A stretch of 64,000 nt of DNA from Lytechinus variegatus (lineage: Eukaryota; Echinodermata; Echinoidea; Temnopleuroida; Toxopneustidae), in the NCBI RefSeq assembly GCF_018143015.1, contig NC_054750.1, forward strand, positions 973,501-1,037,500. Direction: 5' to 3'. The translations under genes and the position numbers were made by a program. Below the pieces are notes generated by a model, which saw only the letters and a program-made list of their open reading frames with translations, was not told where the DNA came from and did no database searches. Every line of letters begins with the position of its first letter. Within the stretch, counting starts at the first letter, position 1. This document shows positions 12,121 to 24,450 of the stretch, one piece after another.

Positions 12121-12624
12121 TTAATTTTTTCCTTTGTCTACTGGCCAAACAGAGTCAGCGATATCAATGTGCTGGCGCAGATTATTTCTGGGGGACATGG
12201 GGGATATTTTTAGGAGCACGAGATTTATATGTTCTAGAAGATTAAAGAACTGTTGAAAATCATGAATCACAAGAATAAAAGAATCCAAATCCAAGCTGGC
12301 AAGCCTCCAACCAAGGACAAGCTTGAGAAACAGCCTTGAACATAGCCTCATATCCTATTTCCTAGCTTTTTAAATTATATAATTTATGAACTTGAATATT
12401 TCTTCCAAATTACCGCCATTTGCAAAAATTTAAGACCATCTGAAAGTGTGTAGAGCACATGTATATGATTTAATACATTGCAACAGTTTCATTAAAAACT
12501 GACTCCATTCTTTGCTTGTGTCGATTCTTTGTTTGATTTGAAAGTTTAAAGGGAAATTAGTTTGAAAAAATTGACCAATAGCTGAACATTTTTTTAACAA
12601 ATGGTTAATCAAGCTATTGGACAA
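12121..12624 (-). other. Unassigned minus-strand open frames, possible exon or gene fragment
   Basis: Two open stretches in different frames lie close together: 12624-12430 (SNSLINHLLKKCSAIGQFFQ ...) and 12351-12121 (MRLCSRLFLKLVLGWRLASL ... SPMSPRNNLRQHIDIADSVW). Both have a normal residue mix rather than repeat-like bias. They lie on the strand where CPLANE1 should continue. The phase at the obvious acceptor (AAATAG) does not join to exon 9. I do not recognise the protein. Confidence 0.25.
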
Positions 12625-12649
12625 TTACGTTATACCAATTTCCCTTTAA

Positions 12650-13412
12650 CCCTATCTAGGCCGGGGTATTTTGGGAGTTCCTATGGCCGGGGGGGGGGCC
12701 TCCCAGGCCCCCCCCTAAGATCTCGGCCGTCGACCGCGCGATCGCTCCGAAAATTGGCACGCGGGTTGCCTGGGGCATAATCTACAAGATTGTATAGTAA
12801 TTTATTTCATGCGAATCGCTATTAAGTGATTATGCTAATTTATGCGTAATTAGTATGCGAAATCATACTTTCCCTCTAACTCCCTAAATAAAGCTCTATA
12901 TGTACTAATTTTTGGTATAGACACTCTTTGTGGTGTCCTTAGCAAGTGTACATGAAAGAAATTGTGATATCAAATCATTTTCTTATGTATTATATTGTTT
13001 TTGCAATTTCTTATGTATTTCTTTGTTTTTTTTACCTTTTGTTTTTCATTGTTTTTTCAATGAAATTTGTTGGGGACTCTTCTGTGATCATAAAAAGCAT
13101 AAAATGAATATATTTAGACTAGAAAAACTAAAAATAATCATACATTTATGAATTTTGGTTGAAAACACAATTTGCATTGACTTTGTACACGAAATCACGT
13201 TTTTGAGCAATTTTCGGTCTGACATGCACTTACATAATGTTGCGTAGTTTTGGAACCACGTACCCGGGTGACGCAAAATTGGTCTCAAAAGTTGTGCAAG
13301 ACTTGAAAGTAAAAAGTCAGCGAGTGGCGCAGTCAAAAAATTTCGCATGGCGAAAATATCGCGCGATTCGTTGAGGGGGGGCCTCGGAGGCCCCCCCCCG
13401 GCCTAGATAGGG
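12650..13412. mobile_element. TTAA-flanked element, CCCTATCTAGGCCGGGG ends, copy 1
   Basis: The ends CCCTATCTAGGCCGGGG and CCCCGGCCTAGATAGGG are inverted and sit between TTAA tetramers (12646-12649, 13413-13416), the target of piggyBac and Kolobok transposons. GC-rich ends flank an AT-rich middle. An older copy is at 25762-26387. No transposase. Confidence 0.8.
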
Positions 13413-13699
13413 TTAACCATTCAAATCAGAAACAGAATCAACACCTACATGTACAAATATTATAAGGGTCTATTTTCAATGCAACTATTACAGTACCGGT
13501 ATATATTACAATAATATACATGTACTTTATGTATACGCACAAATTAACAGGTGGTCCTACATGTAATCTTTTGCAAATGATGGTAGAAATCAAAATCAGT
13601 ATTGTCTTAATTACACCTACTGTAAACCCTTCATCCCCTCCAAAAAAAGAGCCAATGAATGGATAAACTACTCCCATTATGCCTCCTTTATTTTAGGGA

Positions 13700-13800
13700 A
13701 AAGTGCAAGATAATAATAATGAATAATAATAATAATGAGACTTGTAGAGCGCCAAATCCACTCTGTAGGGTGCTCAAGGCACATAAAGAGCTAAGAGTTA
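13700..13800 (-). mobile_element. SINE tail fragment
   Basis: On the minus strand, CTACAAGTCTC followed by (ATT)n is the usual 3' tail of the S1-type SINEs; the head is absent. Confidence 0.5.
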
Positions 13801-14480
13801 AATAACAAAGTTTTTAGAAGATTTTTGAAAGTTTCGACAGAGGTACATTTTTCTTAATTAACCCCCCCCCCACCGCCCCCGCCATCATTCCTTTACAGCA
13901 TGGTTCAACATTGTCAACGTTGTCCCTCCCACCATTTAAAAAAAATAATAAAGTGAACAAAAAGGAATCAAATAGTGTCAAAACTTATTTGGATAAAACA
14001 AAGTAAAACAATGCACAATCAAAGCAACAAAAAATTATAAATGGATGAAGAGCAATTGAAAGCAAAGTCTGAGTAAGAGGCTATCTGAGCTAGGTGTGTT
14101 ATCTTGATAAAAGGTGAATAAATTGTGGAGAAGGATAGTTATGGAGAAGTGTATTTATAAATTGAAGTGGCTTATAACAACGATTAAATCCAATATGTCC
14201 TCCAACTAAATGCAATCAATCAACAACCAAGCTTGCATGGAGGGAGTATCGATGTTGCGAACTTTCTAGTTCCAGGCGGTGTTCATTCTATTCTTAGCAC
14301 AAACATTTCTTTTGGCCAAAGCAATATATGTAGGTGTGTCCAATGAAAAAGTTCTATACTTTGCTCAAAGGGATATTCTGTAACTTTTTTCACTTCTCAT
14401 TTCTTATATTTTCTGTTTGTCTTCTTTAGTTTATAGAAGTTATTTTTTCTCTTATCTGTACCTTCAAAGGATAAACAGTT

Positions 14481-14621
14481 CTAGGGAGCATTTCACGAAA
14501 CAAAAATTGATTTTCACTGACTATTTTACATGATACTAAAATCCTTACATCTGATTGGCTATTAAAGAGAAAATTTGTTTGTGAAAATCACTCACTGTTT
14601 GTTTCACAAGACACTCCATGG
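14481..14621. mobile_element. MITE, GGGAGTGTTTCATGAAA family, copy 2
   Basis: Ends are CTAGGGAGCATTTCACGAAA and GTTTCACAAGACACTCCATG. The core GATTTTCACTGACTATT and CATCTGATTGGCT match the other copies. Confidence 0.65.
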
Positions 14622-16299
14622 TGACAAGATTGAAATGTGAAGAAATTGTGTCACAGTGACTGCAAAAAGGTGGATAATAAATACTGCACCTAGGAATTTG
14701 GGTAAGACTTGGGAAACACCAAAATAAGAAATCAACTTTTTTGTCTGCTTATATTGAACTACAATTTATGGCTTTCAACCCAGTAAATTGCATCTACAAT
14801 ATAATGAAACTTCTACAGCAAGCCTTTTAACATTCCATTTTTTTGCTTGTGAGTCACATGCACATTCCAAAGAAAAAAATGTGTGGGACTACACACACGT
14901 TTGGCTTAAATATTTCAGATGTTCTCTATCACATTTCAAATGGCATCTGAAGGGCAACCATTTTCAGTAGATCTGTAGCATTCTTTTCAAGGAGATGAAC
15001 ATAAGTTAAACACCTTTCCATCTTTAGGAGATTCCCTTTAAGATTTATTGTGTGGATTTTCTTTCCTACATGAATATTCTCTCTTTTCATTTCATATTTC
15101 TTTCTGGGACAATGTCATCCAGCCTTGGGAGTGCTGAGTGCCTAGAGATATCATTCAAATGCTTCTAACAATTTCCTTTATACATTCTTGTCCTTGATTT
15201 TTAGTTCCTATCTCTCTTTTCATTCTATTTCTTATTAAATAAATCTCACATCATAAACCTTGGATGTGCTGACGTAGTTTAAAGAGATCCCAAGGGAGGT
15301 TTGTTTCATTAATTCCATATAGATTCTTTTTCAAAATGACCTTTAATGTGCAATTTTGATAGTTATAATGTATATCAATGATTGAGTGATGCTTGGCATA
15401 TCATGAAAATAAAAATGACACAGCAGTTTTATCATCATTGCTTGCAAAACAATGTGCATACTGTCCTTGTAACTAAAAAAATTAAACATGGCAGAAAAAG
15501 CTGTATTTTAGAATAATGGCAGTCGAGAAATATTTCTGGGCAAGAGAATGTTATTTACTTCTTAACACTCATATAGATTGTTTTTCTGAACTACCTTTTC
15601 TTTTTTTCTAGAGATGTGATGTTTTAAAACATCTCACAAGTGATACATGTTTATAAGCTGCAGTCACAACAAGGAAAAAGACATAACTACTTGCTTTATG
15701 TTTCATGTACATGTATATATTTACCTCAAAAAGGAGAAAACAATCAATTATGGTATAAAACAAGATAAGCTGCAGAATAATATTTCTGTTGTATTGTATC
15801 TATCTACTTGATACATCTATGTAAAAGACATGATGCTTGGTAAAGGCAACATATCATTTTATCGTTGATGTACTCTTATTTTAGCAAAGTCATTCCACTT
15901 ACCAATCCCTCCATCCATTCTCCAGCAGTTCATTGGTGAAATATTTCATACATGTAGGGTAGTGCCAATTAATTGGTTACTGTAAAATCAGTCACATTTT
16001 CAGTGCATGTATTATTTTGAAGATTGTAAAGATTTGTAAAGAAGTGCTCACGATACTATTTATATTTTCTTTTCTGCTATCGCCAAATTGCATATATACA
16101 TAGCGACGATGTCAGGCTCAGTTTGTAAGGCGGTGGTCATGGCACCAATCAACACTGCCTCCTATATGCCTAGCCTGTGCTCTCACCACCCCTAAGCCAA
16201 TTCCTTTTATCTTTTCTCTTTTTTTTAATATCAGAAAATTGTTAATCTGTAATCATTATTTATAACATAAGTCCTGTACTTTTTCCTAAAAAAAACAAG
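14622..16299. other. AT-rich region without recognised features
   Basis: No open frame above background, no inverted repeats noticed, no exon-like stretch on the minus strand where CPLANE1 would continue. Confidence 0.5.
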
Positions 16300-16468
16300 T
16301 AACCTGAGGAAAGTTTATCACTATTTCTGTCCAATCACTTGTCAGATCTGACAACTTTCCTTGAATTTGAATGGTCGAGAGGCATTGATACTATGGAAAC
16401 GGCCGCATTAAAACAGGACTTGTCAGATGAAACGTCCTACAAGTCCTTTCTTGACACGATCCCCTGGA
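16300..16468. mobile_element. MITE, GACAGGTTGTC family, decayed copy
   Basis: The core TTGTCAGATCTGACAACTTT, the motif TTGAATGGTCGAGAGGCATT and the end TACAAGTCCTTTCTTGACAC match 45361-45523. Confidence 0.6.
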
Positions 16469-17233
16469 CAAACTTTCTTTGTACTACCCTTTGTTTTCAT
16501 ATCAAATAAAAGTGATATATCCTAAAACTCTCCACTGTCATTTTGGCTCAGCTAGCAGAACGGCTAACATTGGAAAAGGAGAAAGAGATAAGAAAATGGC
16601 CTTGACAAAAAGTCTCCAGGAAATGACCGGAAAATAGGAGAGGGAAAATAGACAGGATAAGGAAAGGTTCCGCCAACGTGAACTAATTATTCAGGTAGAT
16701 CCTATTAAAATGAATTTGCATTATAAACACACTGGTTGATGCATACCCTTGTAAAGGAAAAGATCTAGATCTATAATTGAAACCATGTGTGAATACAGTA
16801 CGCCAAGCGATATTTGGAGACAGGAAATGGTTTAACTTGAGGTCATGATTTTACTGATAATCATATCAACAGCATTTGGATTATAACTTGATCTTTTGGA
16901 ATAAGAAGGTATGGAAATTATATAGGAATGTACATAAAGGAGATTGATAAATGGATACAGTACATAAGTTGGAAAATACTAAAGAGCTGGCAACCTGACC
17001 AAGAACATTTCAGTATCTTAAAGCTGAAAATCAGTATTTTGGTGAGAAAATTGATATTCGATAAGAAAATCAGCATTTTACAAGAAATCATCAATATTTT
17101 TCCCACTTTTCAATAATAAATACTAAAAATCAATACTAGGTGGAAGCTCTGCATATCCATGGGTTGTTATGTCAACATGCAGAACAGTGTGAGAACAGCT
17201 GAGAAAATGAATCAACACTGGAAAATTACTTAC

Positions 17234-17489
17234 CTGACGCTGACAGCGCCACCTAGTGGTAAGGGCGCTCTCCCACCCTGGGATGGTGCAAGGACCTTCT
17301 CTGGAGCAGGTACAGAGGACGTTTCACTTCTCGTTTCTCTTTTCTTGCTTCTGCTTTTGGTTGGCCCCTCTGTTCTTGATCCCGCTCGTTCAGACTGAGT
17401 AACCTGTCTACGTTTTCTGGTGGACGATCTTGAAGGCATGATGGCAAGACTGTGCATTCTTTGGCCAGCTAGGGCATGTTCAACAGTAT
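17234..17489 (-). CDS. CPLANE1: CPLANE1 coding exon 9, last one found
   Basis: The acceptor CTTCACAG joins in phase as SFHPS-DTVEHALAGQRMHS. A very basic, low-complexity stretch follows (SRSSTRKRRQVTQSERAGSR, KSRSKKRETR), typical of a disordered linker. It ends GGAVSVR at the strong donor CAG|GTAAGT in phase 2. I do not recall a close human counterpart, so this exon rests on open frame, splice sites and phase. Confidence 0.72.
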
Positions 17490-20400
17490 CTGTGAAGAAA
17501 TAAGAAACATGTTTTTGTGTTTATCCAGATATATTTAAATACTTCTACATTTTTTGTAATTACGAAGAGCATCTGGACCCTATTCTAGTCTAAAACACAG
17601 TCTTTGGGAGGAAAAAGTAAAATTCCAGGTCCCTCTCAGACCACAGTGTAAATAGTGATATCGAACGCATATCACCGGATTACAAGACCGCCACTCTACC
17701 TACTGAGCTTTCACACCTCAATTGTATTGTTTACTTTTGGCTCTATTTCTTTTCTTCAAGATTTCATCTCTTTCGGTCCATATTACATTAATTGATTGCA
17801 GTGCGCCTTCCGGCTCTTTATCTTTCAAGTCATTCAATGGCTCATAAAAGATTGGGAAATTAAATCCTCTCACTTATAATAGATTAGATGTGAGAGAAGG
17901 AATAGTACATGTACATAAAACATGAAACATCCAGTATGTCTGTGATTCAAATTATTTGGTACAACTGCTAGGAGGAAATATTGACCAAGGAGAGTATACA
18001 GAATCAATTTTATTTTTTAAACCTATTCTTACTGGGGGAAATCATGCAGCATAGAGCAAGTTCACATTGTCTCAATGTCAGGGTATTTTCATACACATTT
18101 CTTACATACCAGATGGATGGAAGCTCAGAAGAGAAAGATCACAAGAAGGTTCTGATATCGGTCTCCTGGTGTAGACTTGAGTCAGAACTTGTTCAGAAGT
18201 GTGAAGCACCGCAATGCAGCACCTTGTCATACTAGTTTGATCGCACACCTGTCCCTTGAGGAGTCGCTTGACCAAGGAGCGGGTCAAGCGAAGATACGAG
18301 TACATAGAGTGGCTCCCAAAGGAGTCCCATAGAGAAGACACCAGAATGGCTTTGTAAAGAGATAGCACCTTATTGAGTTTCTGATCTATTGCACCATCCC
18401 CAGCCCCACTGATGCTCTTTCGTGTCTGCGCTGGGAGCTTGATGTCTTCATCCTTGCGAAGAAGTATCCAGAACAAAGCCATGAAAACCTTGATGGTGTA
18501 TTGCATGAGATATTCAAGGCGGGCGTTCCAAGGTCCCGCATGGCTGACTCCAACCCCCCAAGCACTGAGAGCAGCCATCTGGGTCCACTGAATCAATGAC
18601 TCTATGCTATGATTCCCCATGGGTAGGAAACCTAGGGACTGGGTCGATGACATCATGGCAGAATCATCAAACAATAACCTCCCAGAGGTCATATTGCCAA
18701 ATTGTCCACGGTGTCCAAGATCGCTGCTCTGTGTACTCTCCAACCCAAAACTATCAGCAGTCGCAAGCATGTCGATCATGTTTGAGAACGTCCGATGCTG
18801 TGCCGACTGTAGGTTGGGGCTTGTAGGTTCACGTCGTAACGATCCAAGGCCAACGGGCCCAAGGTCGCGTGCGGAGTAGATGAGGTGCAGTGCTGTAGCA
18901 CCCTCACTCAGGTAATCACCAAGGATGCTAGAGCAGGTCAGGTCAGCAGGAAACTCCAAGACTAGTCCTAGATACCCATCAGAGCAGAGGATCAAGGGAC
19001 TGGATGAATGGCACGAGACAGAGAAGCGTTGCCGTCCTTCATCCGCTTCCGATGTAAGGGAGCTGGTAGGGGATGGCGGACGGTCACCACTTAGAGAACT
19101 TGGCTTTCTGTAGTCAAGAAAAATTGGATGTCAACATTTTCATTTCATAATTATTTTTTTGTCTTTCAATTATACAACCAAAAAAAAACTACTGAATGAG
19201 AACAGAAGAAACAGGTTTTCCCCAGCTGCTTTTCCCAACATTACCTGGAATTAAAAAAATGTTATATGAATTTGTATATCCTCTATCTTACATAATTATT
19301 TCAGCCTTGTCCTGTGAATATCAGTGTTAAGTATTTGATAACTACAAATATTTACATAATGCCTACAACAGGAAAATCTGACAAATTTTCATCAAACAAC
19401 AAACCAAGCACTAACAAGTACAAAATAACATTTTTGCTTTATCTTACAACACTATCTAGCACAGATATGACTGAAATAAGACAACATTTACAAAATGGAC
19501 TACTGAATGGAAAGAAACAGCTCTCACAATACGCCCAAAGCAGGGCATTTTTATTTGACTCATAGAACATCTGTTGTAATGGGTTAATGAGACATGTGAA
19601 ATCAGTACCTTAGGCCTCGTCATCTTGGGCTTACCGGAGGGCCGGACAGAAAGGACTACAATTTCGAATCTGAATAATAATCATAAAACCCATTCCATAA
19701 ACCTTGCTCTGGATCTACTATATTGCAAAACCTCCTATGTTATAAATCATTTTATTCAATTGACTAAAAACTAGATTCAAGGAAATTCAAGAAACCGAGG
19801 GCCGGGGGTGTTTCACCAGATGAAAGAGTGATATATTCACTTAAATTCCCAGCTGCGTACGGTATATACATGTAACTCATGGTATTGGTCATATGTGCAG
19901 GGACGCGCACTGCCACGTATCCATCAATCAGATTATATGTTGAACATCATGTGCGCATGACGTGTCAGGATTTAGGACAAACTTGAAACCTTATGAAACA
20001 CCCCCCAGGTTTAAATTTGTGTGCTAAAGGCTTACAGGACTGTGATGAGATTGAGAAGTGGCAAGAAGTAGGCTGGAGAATGCTCCACTGAACAACCCTC
20101 ACACTGCAGGAGTATGGGTTCACTGAGACGAGGCAAGACGGCCACAGCACCGCGCTTGGTGATACAGACAAGAAACAAGTCATTGTGTGTCCAGTTCATG
20201 TCTGATAGCCAGTACGTTCTGTAGGGGAGACAATAAAGAATTGTAACACAAGTTACAGTTACAGGTGACCACGCAGTCGCCCATTATGACATGAGTTACT
20301 GATGAAACATGGGCCGTTCTTGTTCACATGTGTGACCAAAATTAAGACAAATCTTGACTTCCAATAGTTATAAATCTAAAAATTTGAGAGATTTAGTAAT

Positions 20401-23400
20401 TTAAGGGTTATACATTAACATGTTTAGTCAGATATCACTTGAAAATATATTTTGCTGTCTCCAATATGCAGGTTTAAGGTCAGAGGTAAAAAGAAGTGGG
20501 TCATGTGTGTGACTTCACACAGAAGCATGATTTTGAAAGTTTGATTTCATTATGAAATTCCTTTCAAAATCATCAAAATTAGTTGTGAATCTCTAAAATG
20601 TTTAGATTTCTAGCTAATTATAATCACGGTTTGTCATAATATGTGTCACACACATGACCAAGAATGGCCCACATGTGGCTCGGTGGATAAGTCTCCAGAC
20701 TTTGAATCATAAAGATGGAGGTTTGAATCCCACTGCAACACTCTCGACCTTTGGCAAGGCAAAATCTACATTGCCCACTCTCCATAAAGCATGTACCCAG
20801 TAGGAAGTAATTCCTTGAATGCTTCAGCATCCAATGAGGGTAGCTGTATTAAGCCAGGGTAGTGGTATGCAGCACTATATAAACATTGCATATAATTTGT
20901 TATCATAAGATCACCAAAGGGAATAAAAAGTGGTCTTAAGTATCGAGTTTCAGTAACATTGCTCCAGGTAAACCAAACTTGTGGTCTTTATAGACAAGTT
21001 GTCCTTCAATAAAGGTGGTCAAAAGACTTTAACAGTTTCATGTTTCTTGGTTTAATTTCAAGATTTCCACAGAGGCAAGTGGAAAAACCACCCAAATCCT
21101 ATTCATGAAAGAAGACCTCATGCTATATCTTTACTCCAATCAATATTTATCTTCTCATCTACAATAACTAAATTCTGACAGGGTAATGTAGAAATCTGAT
21201 AAAAAAGGGAAAAATACACATCTTATAAGCAAGTTTTGAAAATAAAAAAGTATTCATATCAAACAGTACTCAAACTTCAAAGTTGGATGACAATGTCAAT
21301 TTACTTCACATGATCAGCATGGGGACGCTTGGCTTGGGTGATGACAGGGTGAAATCTGATAAAATTAGGGGATACACAATCTTTTGAGCAAGTTTTTGAA
21401 ATATAAAAAGTATTCAAATCAAAAAAGGACTCAAACTTCAAAGTTAGATGACAATGTCAATTTACTTCACATGATCAGCATGGGGATGCTTGGCTTGGGT
21501 GATGACAGGGTGAAATCTGATAAAATTAGGGGAAAATACACAATCTTTTGAGCAAGTTTTTGAAATATAAAAAGTATTCAAATCAAACAGTACTCAAACT
21601 TCAAAGTTGGATGACAATGTCAATTTACTTCACTTGATCAGCATGGGGACGCTTGGCTTGGGTGATGACAGGGTGAAATCTGATGAAATTAGGGGAAAAT
21701 ACACAATCTTTTGAGCAAGTTTTTGAAATATAAAAAGTATTCAAATCAAACAGTACTCAAACTTCAAAGTTGGATGACAATGTCAATTTACTTCACATGA
21801 TCAGCATGGGGACGCTTGGCTTTACAGCCACAGGACTTCAAATCAACAACGGTAGCTGCAGCAGTCAGGGGTGAAATGAAGGCCATCTTGGCCTCGTGGG
21901 GCGACCGCTGGTTGAGGGCCACGGCAAGGACACGACCAGAGTTGTTGTAGGAGGCCACCAGGGCACCGTGGTGGTTGACTGGCCAGCTAGATGGCGACAG
22001 ACTACGGATGGAATGTTTGCTTGAGAGCCAGCGTACAGAGAATGAAGGATACCTGGGAAAGAGACAGGGTGTTTAAGAAGAAATGATGATATTGATGAAA
22101 ACTACAAGGTAATGTTATATTCCCTCATAGAATTAATAAAAAAAATTTTTTTACAGATGGCAAATGCTGTTACCATGCTCACAAAATTACTTCATTTCAA
22201 AGAGAATTTGTTGATATTCAAATTAATAAGCACTTCATTCCTATAAATGCAAACCAACACCTTTTTAAAGAAATCTAGATGTAATTTGTAGAAGGATAGA
22301 ATTAAATGTTTCTAAAAAGTTTTCAGCCAAATGTAATAAAATATTCTTCTTTGCAACTGCCTGTTTCTACCTACAGATATATAATAAGTATATGTACTGT
22401 ACCACTGAAAAAATGAGCTAAATGTCTACTTTGAAATTAAAAGAAACATTATCTGCACTAATATAAAAGTTTCATGAAATACATATACTGTATACAGCAA
22501 GAACATGGCTTGGTTCTTTGCCACTATTCAGGATTACAATTTGTCCATCTCCAATTCTGAAATATATTTCCAAAGAAAAAACTCTAGAATATAGTGACCA
22601 ATAATTTCTTATTGTCCACTGGTACAGATCAGATTAGCATAATTGTACTACCTCTCCCGCCCCCCACCCCCGTCGGATAAATATATACTTTTTGACAGGC
22701 ACCTAACCACTGAACCTCACCTGTGCATGCCTTCATGGTGCCAAGGTTCAAACCACCTGACAAGTACTGTAGAGATTTGGATATCATCCCCCTGGTAGAA
22801 CACTGCTGACCACACACAGCTTCTCCCCAATACCTGTACAAAGGTAATATTGCATTGGTTTTTGAATAACAAATTGTATTGTAGAGGAAACATGAAAATG
22901 CATTACACATGTAAACATAACTGCATAACATAAGACGTATTAAAACAAACTTCTCACTGTATCAACCATTTTTATCATCACAATGAAGAGATACATAAAA
23001 AATAAAATATACAAATATACTCCAATGACAAGTATTCATTACAAAGTGTGATAAACGTCAGGTAAATATGCAGTGGCCGCGGAACGGTTTCCAAAGTGGG
23101 GGGGGGGCTGACCATGCAAAAATCACAATAATGTCGTCATTTTTACATTTTTGTACACGGATTTGGAAAAAAATGGGTGGGCAGAAGCCCTACCAGCCAT
23201 CCTCCCACCCCCCCCCCCCCACTTCCGCGGCTCCAGATATGGACCAGGTATCTTATAAAAATTAATTGAAAACATCATTGAAAAATATTCATGGAAACTA
23301 ACAAATGATAATTGTTATTTTGTTAATTCATTTACTTATTTCAGGTGTTTTCTGTGTTGTTCTTTTTAGGGGGAAAATTTTGAGGATCATTTTATTTAAA

Positions 23401-24419
23401 TAGAAGATAGCACCTTGCCACTAAAGAGTGGATTCTATTTTATACTGATTGAGGTCTAGGAGAATAGATGATTAAAAACCAAAAAAACACCTTGAAACAC
23501 AGAGAACATGAGCATTCCACGAAACAGACAGTCAATGATTTTCACTGACCACTGCTATAAGCTACTGAAATCCTAGCATTTGAGTGGCTCATAACAAACT
23601 AGTCCATGAATATCACTGACCATTTGTTTCGTGAAACACTCCCCAGAACTTACTGGATCCACCATAAACACAGCATCACTAACAGCTTCAGCCGAGTCAA
23701 CCCCTGGGAGAGGTGCTTTGTCTCCACCAATCAGATACCATGTACCTTTAAGCTCCGCCTCCCTTAATCTTAACACTGATTCTGGTTGGTTGATTTCCCA
23801 CAGGTAGATGGATTTGTGCCCTTTGACAAGGAGGATGTTGTTTAAGTCGTTTGATGCATATAACTTGAAGCTTTCGCTTTCTGCGGAGAGAAAAATAGAA
23901 ATACATGTACAGCCAATGACTGTATTTAGTATGCCTTTTACCAACATTAAATTAAAAAAATAGACCTTTTCTGTCTGTCCATCCAAGGCTTTGGATCCTT
24001 TCCTGATCTTTCCTCACAACTATACATGTACCTGGTGGGTAATTCATAAAGCTGTTAAGAGCAACTTTTAAGAACAACTGGTGAACCTTTGCCAGGCTCT
24101 AAATAATCACCAATGAACATGTAATGGTGAATATCATTTACCACAAGAAAGGTGTAACAGTTGTTCTTAAAGTCACTTTTAACTTACATTTACAAACAGC
24201 TTTATGAAACGGGCCCCTGTTCATCCTGACCTTAACACATATTTCGAGCGATTGAAATATACATTTATTAAGTATATGACACCTTTGAATACTTAAATGC
24301 ACTGCATAAATTGATGTATATCATCATCATCATTGTACTCACTGTCATTATCATCAGTGATTGTCCTATTCCACATCCTTGTCATTGTTATTATCATAAT
24401 TATCTTTATCACTATCACC

Positions 24420-24450
<31 letters not shown>

